Source: Nevskia sp. (GTDB taxonomy: Bacteria; Pseudomonadota; Gammaproteobacteria; Nevskiales; Nevskiaceae). Taken from it: a DNA stretch of 55,793 nucleotides. The position numbers and the translations under genes were made by a program. Of this stretch, positions 6,881 through 16,405 are shown one piece after another. Every line of letters begins with the position of its first letter. The first letter of the stretch is position 1. A model generated the notes under the pieces. That model saw nothing but the letters and a program-made list of their open reading frames with translations, was not told where the DNA came from and did no database searches. The DNA lies in NCBI GenBank assembly GCA_030694365.1, contig JAUXYM010000117.1, positions 1 to 55,793 on the forward strand, written 5' to 3'.

Positions 6881-9800
6881 TCACAGCTCGTCGCCGACCT
6901 CTGGCTGGTAGCCGAGCACGTACAGCTCGCGGGCGAAGACCAGGCGTTCGGCGACCTTCGGCAGCCGCACGCCATTGCCGGTGCCGCTGCTGATCACTTC
7001 CTGATCGTCGCCGAGATGCCGTTCGTACTCGCGCAGTACCAGCCGGGCGCGGCTGCCGCGTGCCAGCGGCGGCAGCGCGATGCGGACGTGGAACAGCAGA
7101 TCGCTGCGGCGGATCGGCAGGCGCAGCATCGGCGCCTGGATGGCTTCGACGAACAGCCGGTCGCGGCGCTCGGCGACCACGGCGGCGAATGCCCGAGCCG
7201 GCGGCGCGACATCGTCGACTCGCGCTTCGACATCGGCGCTGACCGGCGTGACGTCGCTGGCATCGAGCCAGTCGAGATCGGTCGCGAAGTTCGAGGTCTG
7301 CAGCTGCAGTGTCACTTCCATGCGATTGCGGCTGCTGCCGAGCAGCTTTTCGTTGAGCAGCGCGCCCCAGAGTGCGAAGTCGAACGGCTCCATGTCGTTG
7401 CCGACCGGCCCGCGCGCGGGTGCCACGCCGTAGACCTTGATCTCGTGAATGCGCTCCTCGCGGGCCTGGACCTGGATCTCGCGCAGCGGCGCGATCTGCG
7501 CGAACGGCGCCAGCACCACCGGCGACAGCTCGCAGCCGGATACCGCCCGCGGCTGCAGCCGCACCAGCGCCAGGCGCACGAACGGCGTGTAGCTGCTGCC
7601 CGGTTCGATCTCGATGTCGGCGTACCACTGGTCGCGCAGCGCGTCGAAATGGACGCGATGACCGACCACCGTGAAGACCTGATCGCCGGCTTCGGCCAGC
7701 GGTGCCTGCACGGTGATGACGCCGGCCGGGAACGCCTCCGGCGTGATCCGTGCGCGCGGCAGGGTCGAGGCGAACAGCGGATCGCTGCCCCACTGGCTGA
7801 CGAAGGGCTCGATGCGCTCGAACAACTCGGCAAACGGCCAGCCGAGATCCAGCGGCACGCCGGGCAGCACCACACCGAGCAGTTCGCCGTCGCCGCTGGA
7901 GAACCAGGGGCGGTGCAGGTAGACGCGCAGGCCATTGCCGCGCCGCACGCAGGTGAACTGCGCGTCGTTGCCGGACTCGGTCCAGCGGAAGGTCGGGATC
8001 ACCGCGTCGAGGCGCGGCGTCACCGGCCGCACCGTTGCCGGCACGATGCGGCCCGGCGCTGGCGCCAGCCCGGAATTGAGCAGCGCAGCACCGGCGTTGA
8101 CCAGGCCGGTTGCTACCTCGCCATTGCGCGCCGGCAGCTCGTTCCAGTAATCGGCGGGCAGCGCCAGCGGCGAGCCGGCGAACACCTCGCCGGTCTGCTG
8201 CAGCAGCTCGGGATCGGCGGTGATCGCCAGCGGCAGGTATTCGCGGAAGCGGGTGCTGGCGCGCAGCCGGTAGTGCAGCAGGCGGAACTTGCCATCGCCG
8301 AACTCGTGGCGGTAGTGCGGCACCTGGTCGGGCTTGTCGCCGTTGCCGAGCTCGGAAAACACCACCTGGCGCTGCGGCTCGTCGCGATCCAGCGGCGGCT
8401 GTGCGATGCCGACCTCGCGCAGCTGCGCGCTCATCCGGCGGCGGCCCAGCGGCGTGCCCGGGCCGTTGTCGATCCACTCGATCCATTCGCCGAGCACCTC
8501 CAGCTTGCCGGTGCTGCGGCCATGCAGGCGTACCTGGGTGCGCCCGGCGAGGTCGGCGTAGGTGAGCCCCGGCTCTCGAACGATGTCGAGGCCCTCGAAC
8601 ACGGGCTTGCAGATCGGCTTCTGCGTGGCATGGACCAGGGTCATCAGCCGGTCCGGCGTCAGCATCCAGTGGCAGCCGACGCTGGCCTGCTCGACGGCGA
8701 GATCGGCGGCCGCAGCGCCTTGCTGCTCGGTGATCCAGGATGGCAGCGCCAGATGCTCGCGGAAGCGCTCGTTGAGCACCGAGGCATAGCGCACCGGTGC
8801 CACCTCGCCCTTGCGCAGGAACACTCGCAGCAGGCGCCGCTCGCCATCCCATTCGGGCAGCCGCGGCGGCAGCTCGGCGTGGACGTCGCAGGGATCGATC
8901 GCCAGCTCTTCCGGCTGCTCGACGATCGCGATCCGGCAGCCCTGCACCTCGGGCCAGCCACGCGCGGGATCGACCGCATTCGGCACTACCAGCACGTACT
9001 GGACGCGCTCGCTATGGTGATCCGGCACCCGGCGCACATACAGGCTGTTGCGGCGATCGAGCCACCACAGCGTGTCGCCGCCGACCGCCTCGCGATCCAG
9101 CGCCTGCAGCGTGTCGCGGGTGATGCCGGGCAGGTCGCGGAACGCGATCGCCACCGCCAGCGGATCCGGCAGATACGGCGTCAGCAGTTGCTCCTCGGTG
9201 TGGATCACGTAGTCGCCGGGTTCGAGGCGATAGCCCTCGGGCGGCGTCTCGGTCAGCGGCAGTTCGGGCGAGCCGATCTGACCGGCTTTCGGTGGGGTGA
9301 TCCTGAGCACCGGGGCACCGCCCTGATACAGCGTGCCGGCTTCCTTGGCGACGATGGTCTCGTAGGCTTCGCGGATCTCGGCCGGCGTGCCGCCGCTGAA
9401 GGCGTGCTCGAAAGCGCCGTGCTGCTCGGCCATCAGCTGCGCCACCTTCGGCGGCACCAGGTGGCGCTGGTTGACGCTGTCGTAGGCGAAGCCGCTCAGC
9501 TTCGGATCGTTGTCGCGATAGGCGGCTTCCCGCGCCAGGTAATCGTTGCTCGACAGGCCGGCATCGCTGCGGATCACCAGACGCTCCACCGACTCGCCTT
9601 CGGAAATGCGCTGCTTCAGCGCCAGCGCCGGCGGATCGATCGGCTCCAGGCGCTGGTAGGTGATCGCCTGGGTCTGCTGGGCGTCCATGGCCAGCGAGCG
9701 ATCGTCGAGCGACAGGCTGTTGCCGGCGAGGTCGACGACCCGGGCGCGCATCCGGTAGCGGTTGCCGAAACGCAGCCGGGGCAGCGTGCCCTTCAGCGAT

Positions 9801-11728
9801 TCGGCGACGCTGAGCAGCGGGCTGTGCCGGGGCAGCACGTCGATGTCGGGGTCGTGATCGGCAACCTGTTCCTCCTGGATCTGGCCGTGCTCGTTGCGGG
9901 CGACGATGCGCCGCCCGGGGCGCGGCACCACCAGGCTCCAGCCGGTCCAGCGGAACACTGCCGAATGCAGGTAGTGATCCTCGGGCGTGTTCGCCGGTGC
10001 GGCCTGCAAGGTCTTCGGCGGTGCGCTGCTGGTGCTGGCGCCTTTGACATAGCCCTCGTCGACGACCTGCGCGAACTCGAGGCCATCGTCGGCGAGGCGG
10101 TAGCTGACCTGCCGCTGGCACAGCGAGCACCACTGGCCCGGCCGCTGCGAACCTGGCCGCGGCAGTTCCTGGATGTCGACCCGATAGCCGTGCAGCAGAT
10201 CCTCGATGAACAGCACGGCCTGGTCGAAGGCCGGCGGCTGCTGAGCGAGCGCCGGCTGGGCCAGTGCCTGATTCTTGAGCCGGGCGGCATGGGCCAGATT
10301 GGCCAATGCTTCGGCGCGGCCATTGCGCAGCAGGGCAATGCCGCCCGAACGCAGCACCGCTACCGATTCCTCGGTGCTGGTCGTGTAGCTCAGCTCGCCC
10401 GGCTTCTCCAGCGCCTGGGCATCGTTCGACGAGGCACCGGCATGCTTGAGGTGACGCTCCAGCGCCAGCGCCGTGCCCAGGGTTTTCAGCGCTGCGCCGT
10501 CGACATCGATCTGCGCCAGGTTGTAGGTCTCCGGCACCGGCAGGCCCTTGTCGGTCGCCGGCTTCGGCTCGCCGACCTCGGCCAGCCGCATCAGGCCGTC
10601 GCGATGCTCGGCCGGCACCCGGGTGGCGGTGACGAAGCGATCGTCGATCAGCTCGAAGGCGGTGAACGGCGTGGTATCGACGGCCGGCCCGCCCAGCAGC
10701 TCGCGCCGCACCTGCAGCCGGAGCCTTGCCGACAGCCGGCCGTTGACCAGGCCGCGCGCCCGGTCGCGCAGGCGGCCGCCGTCGCGGACCACGACATCGA
10801 CGATCAGGCCCAGCGAGCGCAGCACGCTCGGCGCATCGGCGAGCAGCGCGATGCTGCCGTGGAAGTCGATATCCGGCTGCTCGACCTTGCCGGGCTGGTG
10901 GTCGGGATCGGCGTAGCGCAGGTCCTCGGCCTTGAGCTGCTCGGGCGCAGGACCGACCTTGGCGCGGCGCGGGTCGTCACGCTTCAGCTCCGGCCGCGAA
11001 TAGAAACGGTTGGCGAGCGCGAAGGCGTAGTGGGCATCCGAGCTGTAGACGTTGCCGAGTTGCGCCGGCCGTCGCGCCGGCAGCGCCCGCAGCAGGCGCT
11101 GGCTGTTGGCGCCGACCGAGCGGCCGACATCGAGCCGGCCGTCGATGCCGACCACAGCACCCACCGGCTCGCCGTAATGCTCCAGTTTCAGGTCTAGCGA
11201 ATTGGCCAGCACGCTCGGCGTCTTGCGGCCGGGATGCTCGCCGAGGCGTACGCCGAGATCGCCGAGCAGGCCATGCAGGCCGGTACGCCGCGGCCCGAAC
11301 AGCGATGGCCGGTCCAGGCCATCGCGCGCGGCCAGTTCGGCATAGCGGCGCTTCAGGGTCGAGATCACCGCATCGGCGGGATAGTCGTGCAGCTCGTGCG
11401 CCGACATGTCCTTGAACGCGAACGGCTGCACGAACAGGTCGCGCGGGAACATGCGCGCCCACAGCGCCGAGCCCCGGTCGAGATCCAGCGGCGGCTCCGG
11501 CCGCAGCCGGAACGGCTCCGGTTCACCGTCGACCAGCAGCTCGAAGCGGGCCCTGCTGACCGAGGTCGGCCAGTCGTGCCAGTCGCGGTAGGTCTCGGCG
11601 CCGAGGAATTGTTCGCTGCTGTCAGCGGGGTCGGTGAGCCGAGGCGATACGACGATCGACAGGCGCAGCTCGCCTTCGTCGGTATAGCCGTTCGGCAGGG
11701 CGGTCCAGATGATGGTTTGGCGAGCCAT
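6881..11728 (-). CDS. Giant 1615-residue protein of unknown function
   Basis: One uninterrupted frame starting at ATG 11728, with GGAA about 9 nt upstream. No signal peptide or membrane helix is apparent. The sequence is rich in Pro, Arg, Leu and Asp and looks like many short beta-strand modules. It opens with a hydrophobic strand (QTIIWTALPNG). Midway, FGNRYRMRARVVDLAGNSLS recalls immunoglobulin-like or fibronectin-like strands. A single CSLC pair may bind metal. The C-terminal third has conspicuous segments such as HRPWFSSGDGELLGVVLPG and ADIEIEPGSSYTPFVRLALV. I do not recognise a catalytic motif or a named domain. It follows a 1474-residue gene after 34 nt, so the two are probably co-transcribed and may act together. 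The composition matches the host genome, so there is no sign of recent transfer. A large structural or secreted-complex component is possible but unproven. Confidence 0.9.
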   Translation of the reverse strand: MARQTIIWTALPNGYTDEGELRLSIVVSPRLTDPADSSEQFLGAETYRDWHDWPTSVSRARFELLVDGEPEPFRLRPEPPLDLDRGSALWARMFPRDLFVQPFAFKDMSAHELHDYPADAVISTLKRRYAELAARDGLDRPSLFGPRRTGLHGLLGDLGVRLGEHPGRKTPSVLANSLDLKLEHYGEPVGAVVGIDGRLDVGRSVGANSQRLLRALPARRPAQLGNVYSSDAHYAFALANRFYSRPELKRDDPRRAKVGPAPEQLKAEDLRYADPDHQPGKVEQPDIDFHGSIALLADAPSVLRSLGLIVDVVVRDGGRLRDRARGLVNGRLSARLRLQVRRELLGGPAVDTTPFTAFELIDDRFVTATRVPAEHRDGLMRLAEVGEPKPATDKGLPVPETYNLAQIDVDGAALKTLGTALALERHLKHAGASSNDAQALEKPGELSYTTSTEESVAVLRSGGIALLRNGRAEALANLAHAARLKNQALAQPALAQQPPAFDQAVLFIEDLLHGYRVDIQELPRPGSQRPGQWCSLCQRQVSYRLADDGLEFAQVVDEGYVKGASTSSAPPKTLQAAPANTPEDHYLHSAVFRWTGWSLVVPRPGRRIVARNEHGQIQEEQVADHDPDIDVLPRHSPLLSVAESLKGTLPRLRFGNRYRMRARVVDLAGNSLSLDDRSLAMDAQQTQAITYQRLEPIDPPALALKQRISEGESVERLVIRSDAGLSSNDYLAREAAYRDNDPKLSGFAYDSVNQRHLVPPKVAQLMAEQHGAFEHAFSGGTPAEIREAYETIVAKEAGTLYQGGAPVLRITPPKAGQIGSPELPLTETPPEGYRLEPGDYVIHTEEQLLTPYLPDPLAVAIAFRDLPGITRDTLQALDREAVGGDTLWWLDRRNSLYVRRVPDHHSERVQYVLVVPNAVDPARGWPEVQGCRIAIVEQPEELAIDPCDVHAELPPRLPEWDGERRLLRVFLRKGEVAPVRYASVLNERFREHLALPSWITEQQGAAAADLAVEQASVGCHWMLTPDRLMTLVHATQKPICKPVFEGLDIVREPGLTYADLAGRTQVRLHGRSTGKLEVLGEWIEWIDNGPGTPLGRRRMSAQLREVGIAQPPLDRDEPQRQVVFSELGNGDKPDQVPHYRHEFGDGKFRLLHYRLRASTRFREYLPLAITADPELLQQTGEVFAGSPLALPADYWNELPARNGEVATGLVNAGAALLNSGLAPAPGRIVPATVRPVTPRLDAVIPTFRWTESGNDAQFTCVRRGNGLRVYLHRPWFSSGDGELLGVVLPGVPLDLGWPFAELFERIEPFVSQWGSDPLFASTLPRARITPEAFPAGVITVQAPLAEAGDQVFTVVGHRVHFDALRDQWYADIEIEPGSSYTPFVRLALVRLQPRAVSGCELSPVVLAPFAQIAPLREIQVQAREERIHEIKVYGVAPARGPVGNDMEPFDFALWGALLNEKLLGSSRNRMEVTLQLQTSNFATDLDWLDASDVTPVSADVEARVDDVAPPARAFAAVVAERRDRLFVEAIQAPMLRLPIRRSDLLFHVRIALPPLARGSRARLVLREYERHLGDDQEVISSGTGNGVRLPKVAERLVFARELYVLGYQPEVGDEL

Positions 11729-11762
11729 GGGAGTTGTTCCGGTTCAGGTCGGACAGACAGCG

Positions 11763-14700
11763 TCAGGCGAAGGCTTCGCAGTAGGTCCGCCACGCGTATT
11801 GCGTGTCGTCGTCGAGCACCACGCCGTCATCGGGGCCGAGCAGGGCCGCGAAGCTCGGGTCGCCGTTGGAGCCGGCGAAGGTGCGCTTGGCGTGGATGCC
11901 GACCGAGGCCGAGAAGATGAACAGATGGATCTCGACGGTGATCGTCGCCTCGCCTTCGCACTTGCCGGAGTCCGGGAAGTAGTTCAGCGCCAGGTACAGC
12001 TCGATCGAGGCCGAGATCAGGCCGAGCACATCGACCTCGCCACCCATCCGCAGGTAGCCGGTCAGCTGCGCTTCCTCGTCGCTGCCCGGCTTCTTGCCGA
12101 TCCGGAAGTAGATGCCGGCCATCACGTGGACGCTGCCGCTGGCCACCGCGAAATCGACGGCCAGGCAGGCGCCGAACTCGAAGCTGGCTTCCAGCAACTG
12201 CACGCCGTGCGGATCGATGACGATGCCGAAGAAGCCGCCGCCGCCGAGGAAGGACACGGTCAGGTTGAACGGCTGGTCGCGCGTGCAGAAATTGAAGCGC
12301 ACCGCCAGCGGCTGGCCGATGAAGGGCACCGTGAAGCCGGCACCGAGGCTCAGGTTGGTCAGGCTCATGACGCCGAGCGTCAGGTTCGGCAGCGCCATCG
12401 AGAAGCTGGCGTCGACGCCCTGCTCGGTGATGCTCAGCGCCGGCGGATCGGAGAAGCCGTCGAGCGGAATCAGGTCGCGCAGGGTTTCGACGAAGCTCAG
12501 CACGCCGACGAAATGGATGCCGCCCATGCGCACGTCGACATCCATCTTGCCGTCGCCGCTGACCTTGAGGCCGATCTTCTCGAAAGCGATCTCGATGAAC
12601 GCCGCGTCGCCGCCGAACAGGCAGAGATCGAAATTCGACAGCGAGCAGTAGGCATTGACCTTGGCATCGCCGCCGCTCTTCTTGACCCGCGCCTCGACGC
12701 CGACCACGAAGCCGCGCTTGTCGTGCGGAGTGAACAGCGGCGGCGAAGCACTCGGCCAGGGCTTGATCTCCGGATGCCAGTCGAAGCGCAGCACCAGTTC
12801 ATCGCTGATCAGCGATTCGATGATCGGCAGCAGCTCATCGCGCGCCGCGGTGATCTTGCCGACCAGGTCGAGCAGGCTCAGCGCGGTCTGGCGCAGCGCG
12901 TCCGGCAATAGCGTCATCGCCTTCAGGCGCTGCTTCAGATCCGGCAGCCGCGCATCGATGTCGGCGAGCAGAGGTGCCAGATCCTCGATCTTTGGCGCCG
13001 CGGGATTGTCCTTGTTCAGCGCCGCTTCGATGCCGTTGATGAAGTCCTCGGCCTTGCCTGCCGTGGCCTTGGCCTGGCCGAATAGCGCCGGCAGCGTCTT
13101 GATGCTGGCCAGCAGCGCTTCGGCCTGATGGATGCGCAGGCGCACCGCGTCGATCTGCTGGCGAGCCACCGCCTGCACGCCGGCCGACAGTGGCTGGCCG
13201 GCACCGGGGAAGCCGGGCGGCACGGCATTGCCAAGCGTGGCGAGGCGAGCTTCGAGCGTGGTCCGCAGCAGCGCCAGCTGGTCGAGCAGCGACGTCAGCG
13301 ACAGCGGCGGCGGTGCTGCATCCGAGTCCAGCGCGGCGATCGCATCGGCCACCGTCTTGGCGGTGCTGCTGGCCAACGTGATCAGGTTTTCGACCTGGCT
13401 GCGTGTCGCTGCCGTTTCGGCGTCGAGCAGCGCCAGCTGTGCCTTGGCTTCGCGGAACGCCCGTTCGATGCCCTGGCGGATCGCGGCCTCGATGGCCTGC
13501 CTGGCGGCGTCGATCAGCAGCTGGTCGAGATCACCGAGTTCGCCGAGCCGCGCGATCAGCGCCGCGCCTTCGTTGGCAGCATCGGCGACGAAGCGCGGCA
13601 GCTTCGGCAGGCTGCCGCCGAGATTGCCGGTGACGCCTTCGATCAGCGCGCCGAGCGGCAGGCAGCCGAGCAGCAGCGGCCCGTTGCTCGCGAAGAAATC
13701 AGCGGGATTGAAGTTGCCGCCGGCGAACTGGTCGGCGGCCCCGGCGACCGGCCCGGTCAGATAGGACAGTGCACTGGGCCGCAGATTCGGCTGCACCAGG
13801 CCGCCGGAGCGGTTGCCCTGGGCGGTGAAGTCCAGTGCCGGGCCGCCGATGATCTTCGCGTAGACGCCACCGGCGCCGTAGCCCTTGTCGCGCTGCAGGT
13901 AGCCGAGGTCGAACTGGATCGTCGTGCCGCCGCCCGCTCCGCCCAGCCCGGCCATCGCGGGCACCCGGATCTTCGCTTCGCGCACCTGCGGATAGGTGTA
14001 CGGCGGATCGCGGTAGGGCAGATCGCTGGTGTGGCCATCGAACTCGATGTTGATCACCTCGGCGTCGGTGTCGCCGGCCTTCTGCGGCGGCTCGATCAGG
14101 GCAGTGAAGGCGAAGCGGACCGACTGGTTGCGGCACTCGGCGATGCGCGTGGCCTGCGGCTCGGCCATCCAGGCAGCGTGCGCCGTCGCGAACGGCTTCT
14201 GGTCTTCGTAAGGCTGGTCCTTGAACAGATCGTTGCCGATGAAGATCGATGGCAGCTCGAAATCCAGCCACTGGCCGTTGAGGCCGAGGGCCCGGTAGTG
14301 GAACCGGAACGGCTCGCCGGCGACCACCGGCCAGAACAGCCGCGGGCCATTTTTCTCGATCTCGGATTTTTCCGGCGGCTCGATATCCGGCGTGGTGCGG
14401 GTCAGCAGCTCGACGCGGACGAACGGGAAGCGGCGATGCAGGCGGACGTCGGCACCGACCTCCGGCACCGTCACCGGCGGCAGCGACGTGGCGTCCTGCT
14501 CGTATTCGCGCACCGGCTGGCGGCAGACCAGGAACATGCGCTGGCGAACATAGGCCGCGTTGCCCGGCTCGTCGTGATGGAAGCGCCGCTCGCTGACCTT
14601 GACCAGCGACACCTGATGGCCGAACGGAAACAAATAACCCTTGTAGACGACGCGGACGTAGTGGTCGCGGCCCTGGGTGGCCTGATGAACCCATTCCTCG

Positions 14701-16187
14701 ACCGCCAGCCCCGGCGGCGGATCCCAGGCACCGCGGGCATCGAGCCAGCCACCGAGCGCCGATAGCATCAGCTGCTTCGCCTGGATCGGATCGTGGCTGG
14801 CCTTGCGCAGCCGGAAGTTGCTGCTCTGGTGGACGATGTTGAAGCGGTCGCGATCGTCCAGCGTCATCCGGAACGGCAGGTTGTAGGTCAGCGGCAGGGG
14901 CTGGCCTTTGGGACCATCGCCGACCTGCCAGTGGTCGGTGAAGCTGTCCGGCAGCGACTTCGGCCCCAGGCGCGCCCAGACCGCGCGCACTGGCGCCGTC
15001 GTCGAATCCGGGTCGGCCGCGAGTTCGGTGCGCCACAAGGCCGTGTGGCCGCTGAGCGGGTTGTGCGAAGGCCGCAGCTCATGGCGGAAGCGGCCGTCCT
15101 CGTTCGGCGACAGGATCAGTCGGAACGGCAGTTCCAGCGCCGTCTGGTTGGCTTCCGGATTCTTCGGCAGCGGCGGACGCAGCCACTCCGCGAGCGGCTT
15201 GCTGACGGCGTTGGCCAGGTTCAGTGCCGTGACCGCAGCGATGCCGCCGGCGGTATCGAAACGGGTGACCGTCGCCGGCTTCGTCATCAGTTGCGTCCCC
15301 GGCTTCGTCACTGGGGCCGCGATGTCACGGACCGAGCCTGGCGCCGCTGCGCGGTTGATCGGCGTGCCGATCTCGGCACGCCGGCGCAGCAGGCCGGATG
15401 CTGCCGCACCAAGGCTGCTGACCAGCTGCTGGTTGCTCAGGCTCTGGGCCAGAATCGCGGCCTTGCTGACGTTCGACAGTTGGGCGAACGCCATGCGGGC
15501 GCTGGCCGACAGGCGGAAATCCCGCTTCGGCTTGGTGTGGATCGTGTTACGCCGCGCGTTGCTGGCGACGTTCAGCGGCAGTACCCGGCAGGCTGCGAGA
15601 ATGCCAGCCAGGTTGTACTCGATCGCATCGATGCCGGCGGCCTTGAGCTTGGCCGCATCGTGCCGGAACACCAGCCGGCTGCCTTTCGACAGCCGAGAAC
15701 GGATCGGCGGCGGATCGGGATTCTCGCTGCCGTTCGGCGTGTCGCTGGCCGGCCCCGATGGCGGCTGGTTCGGCTGGACCGGGCGTGTCGCATGCGCGTC
15801 CTTGGTCGGGAGATCGACGCGCAGCTCGAAGAACACCTGCTCGGCGACCGCTTGCGGCCCGAAGTGCAGCACCAGATAGCTCGGCCCGGTGCCGGCCGGC
15901 ACCAGCGCCGCGCCGCTGCCCGCCAGTTCCGGCCGGGCCTGTGGCTGCAGGTTGATCAGCTCGATGTGCAGCGACAGGAAATCGGCCGAGCGCAGCACCC
16001 ACTGGCGGAACGGCCGCGGCTGGAACGGGCGCAGCGGCGCGCGTTCGAGGACGAGGTCGCCGCGCAGTTCGGGCTGCTTCGCGAGCAGATCGCCGAGCTT
16101 GAGCAGCGACTGCTGCGCGGCGGACAGCCGGGCGCCATTGACGTCATCAACCAAGGAAGGACCGCCGAGCCGACTGCGTCTGGCCAT
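11763..16187 (-). CDS. Giant 1474-residue protein with helical middle and beta-rich C-terminus
   Basis: Starts at ATG 16187 with a good GGAGAA ribosome-binding site. Three zones are visible. Residues 1-860 are mixed, with Pro-rich linkers near 130-165 and beta-strand-like repeats. Residues about 860-1130 are strongly helical and Ala/Leu/Gln-rich (for example ARQAIEAAIRQGIERAFREA), likely coiled coil. Residues about 1135-1440 are regular amphipathic and glycine-rich beta strands (VSFLGGGGFFGIVIDPHGV, SGSVHVMAGIYFRIG, LTGYLRMGGEVDVLG), like a beta-sandwich or groove-shaped sheet. There is no signal peptide. The strand pattern is the kind seen in large uncharacterised families such as DUF6603, which I offer only as a hypothesis to test. 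It is the first gene of a two-gene unit with the 1615-residue protein. Confidence 0.9.
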   Translation of the reverse strand: MARRSRLGGPSLVDDVNGARLSAAQQSLLKLGDLLAKQPELRGDLVLERAPLRPFQPRPFRQWVLRSADFLSLHIELINLQPQARPELAGSGAALVPAGTGPSYLVLHFGPQAVAEQVFFELRVDLPTKDAHATRPVQPNQPPSGPASDTPNGSENPDPPPIRSRLSKGSRLVFRHDAAKLKAAGIDAIEYNLAGILAACRVLPLNVASNARRNTIHTKPKRDFRLSASARMAFAQLSNVSKAAILAQSLSNQQLVSSLGAAASGLLRRRAEIGTPINRAAAPGSVRDIAAPVTKPGTQLMTKPATVTRFDTAGGIAAVTALNLANAVSKPLAEWLRPPLPKNPEANQTALELPFRLILSPNEDGRFRHELRPSHNPLSGHTALWRTELAADPDSTTAPVRAVWARLGPKSLPDSFTDHWQVGDGPKGQPLPLTYNLPFRMTLDDRDRFNIVHQSSNFRLRKASHDPIQAKQLMLSALGGWLDARGAWDPPPGLAVEEWVHQATQGRDHYVRVVYKGYLFPFGHQVSLVKVSERRFHHDEPGNAAYVRQRMFLVCRQPVREYEQDATSLPPVTVPEVGADVRLHRRFPFVRVELLTRTTPDIEPPEKSEIEKNGPRLFWPVVAGEPFRFHYRALGLNGQWLDFELPSIFIGNDLFKDQPYEDQKPFATAHAAWMAEPQATRIAECRNQSVRFAFTALIEPPQKAGDTDAEVINIEFDGHTSDLPYRDPPYTYPQVREAKIRVPAMAGLGGAGGGTTIQFDLGYLQRDKGYGAGGVYAKIIGGPALDFTAQGNRSGGLVQPNLRPSALSYLTGPVAGAADQFAGGNFNPADFFASNGPLLLGCLPLGALIEGVTGNLGGSLPKLPRFVADAANEGAALIARLGELGDLDQLLIDAARQAIEAAIRQGIERAFREAKAQLALLDAETAATRSQVENLITLASSTAKTVADAIAALDSDAAPPPLSLTSLLDQLALLRTTLEARLATLGNAVPPGFPGAGQPLSAGVQAVARQQIDAVRLRIHQAEALLASIKTLPALFGQAKATAGKAEDFINGIEAALNKDNPAAPKIEDLAPLLADIDARLPDLKQRLKAMTLLPDALRQTALSLLDLVGKITAARDELLPIIESLISDELVLRFDWHPEIKPWPSASPPLFTPHDKRGFVVGVEARVKKSGGDAKVNAYCSLSNFDLCLFGGDAAFIEIAFEKIGLKVSGDGKMDVDVRMGGIHFVGVLSFVETLRDLIPLDGFSDPPALSITEQGVDASFSMALPNLTLGVMSLTNLSLGAGFTVPFIGQPLAVRFNFCTRDQPFNLTVSFLGGGGFFGIVIDPHGVQLLEASFEFGACLAVDFAVASGSVHVMAGIYFRIGKKPGSDEEAQLTGYLRMGGEVDVLGLISASIELYLALNYFPDSGKCEGEATITVEIHLFIFSASVGIHAKRTFAGSNGDPSFAALLGPDDGVVLDDDTQYAWRTYCEAFA

Positions 16188-16373
16188 GTCGCGTTCTCCG
16201 ATTCTGGTGCCGCTTTTTTTTTGTCTGCGACGCCCCTAGCGCCGAACGCCGAACTTACGCCCGGCATGCCGATGGCGCCACCCCGAATCAGAGATGTGGC
16301 TCACAAGCCTTTAAACCTTTTTGGGCAAGTGAAAGCGCAACGGCTTCAAACATGACCGGGATCACACCCGCTG

Positions 16374-16387
16374 CCGCCCGAGGGCGG
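16374..16387 (-). terminator. Short GC hairpin after the DNA ligase gene
   Basis: CCGCCC and GGGCGG flank a 2-nt centre, effectively a 5-bp stem with a tetraloop, about 19 nt beyond the ligase stop. No T-tract follows. The remaining 180 bp up to the giant-protein operon start must hold that operon's promoter; I see no convincing -35/-10 pair, only an AT-rich patch around 16310-16325 and a run of nine T at 16214-16222 on the plus strand. Confidence 0.2.
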
Positions 16388-16405
16388 ACGAAGCAGAGAG
16401 CGCGG

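Noticed and set aside
7016-11197. A 1393-codon open frame on the plus strand opposite the 1615-residue gene
   Set aside because: It lies wholly antisense to a longer coding-like frame, is dominated by Arg, Gln, Ala and His in the way typical of a reversed GC-rich gene, and has no ribosome-binding site or family signature.
16214-16222. Run of nine T as terminator or slippery site
   Set aside because: No proper stem precedes it on the plus strand, and it lies in the leader of the minus-strand giant operon rather than in a gene.
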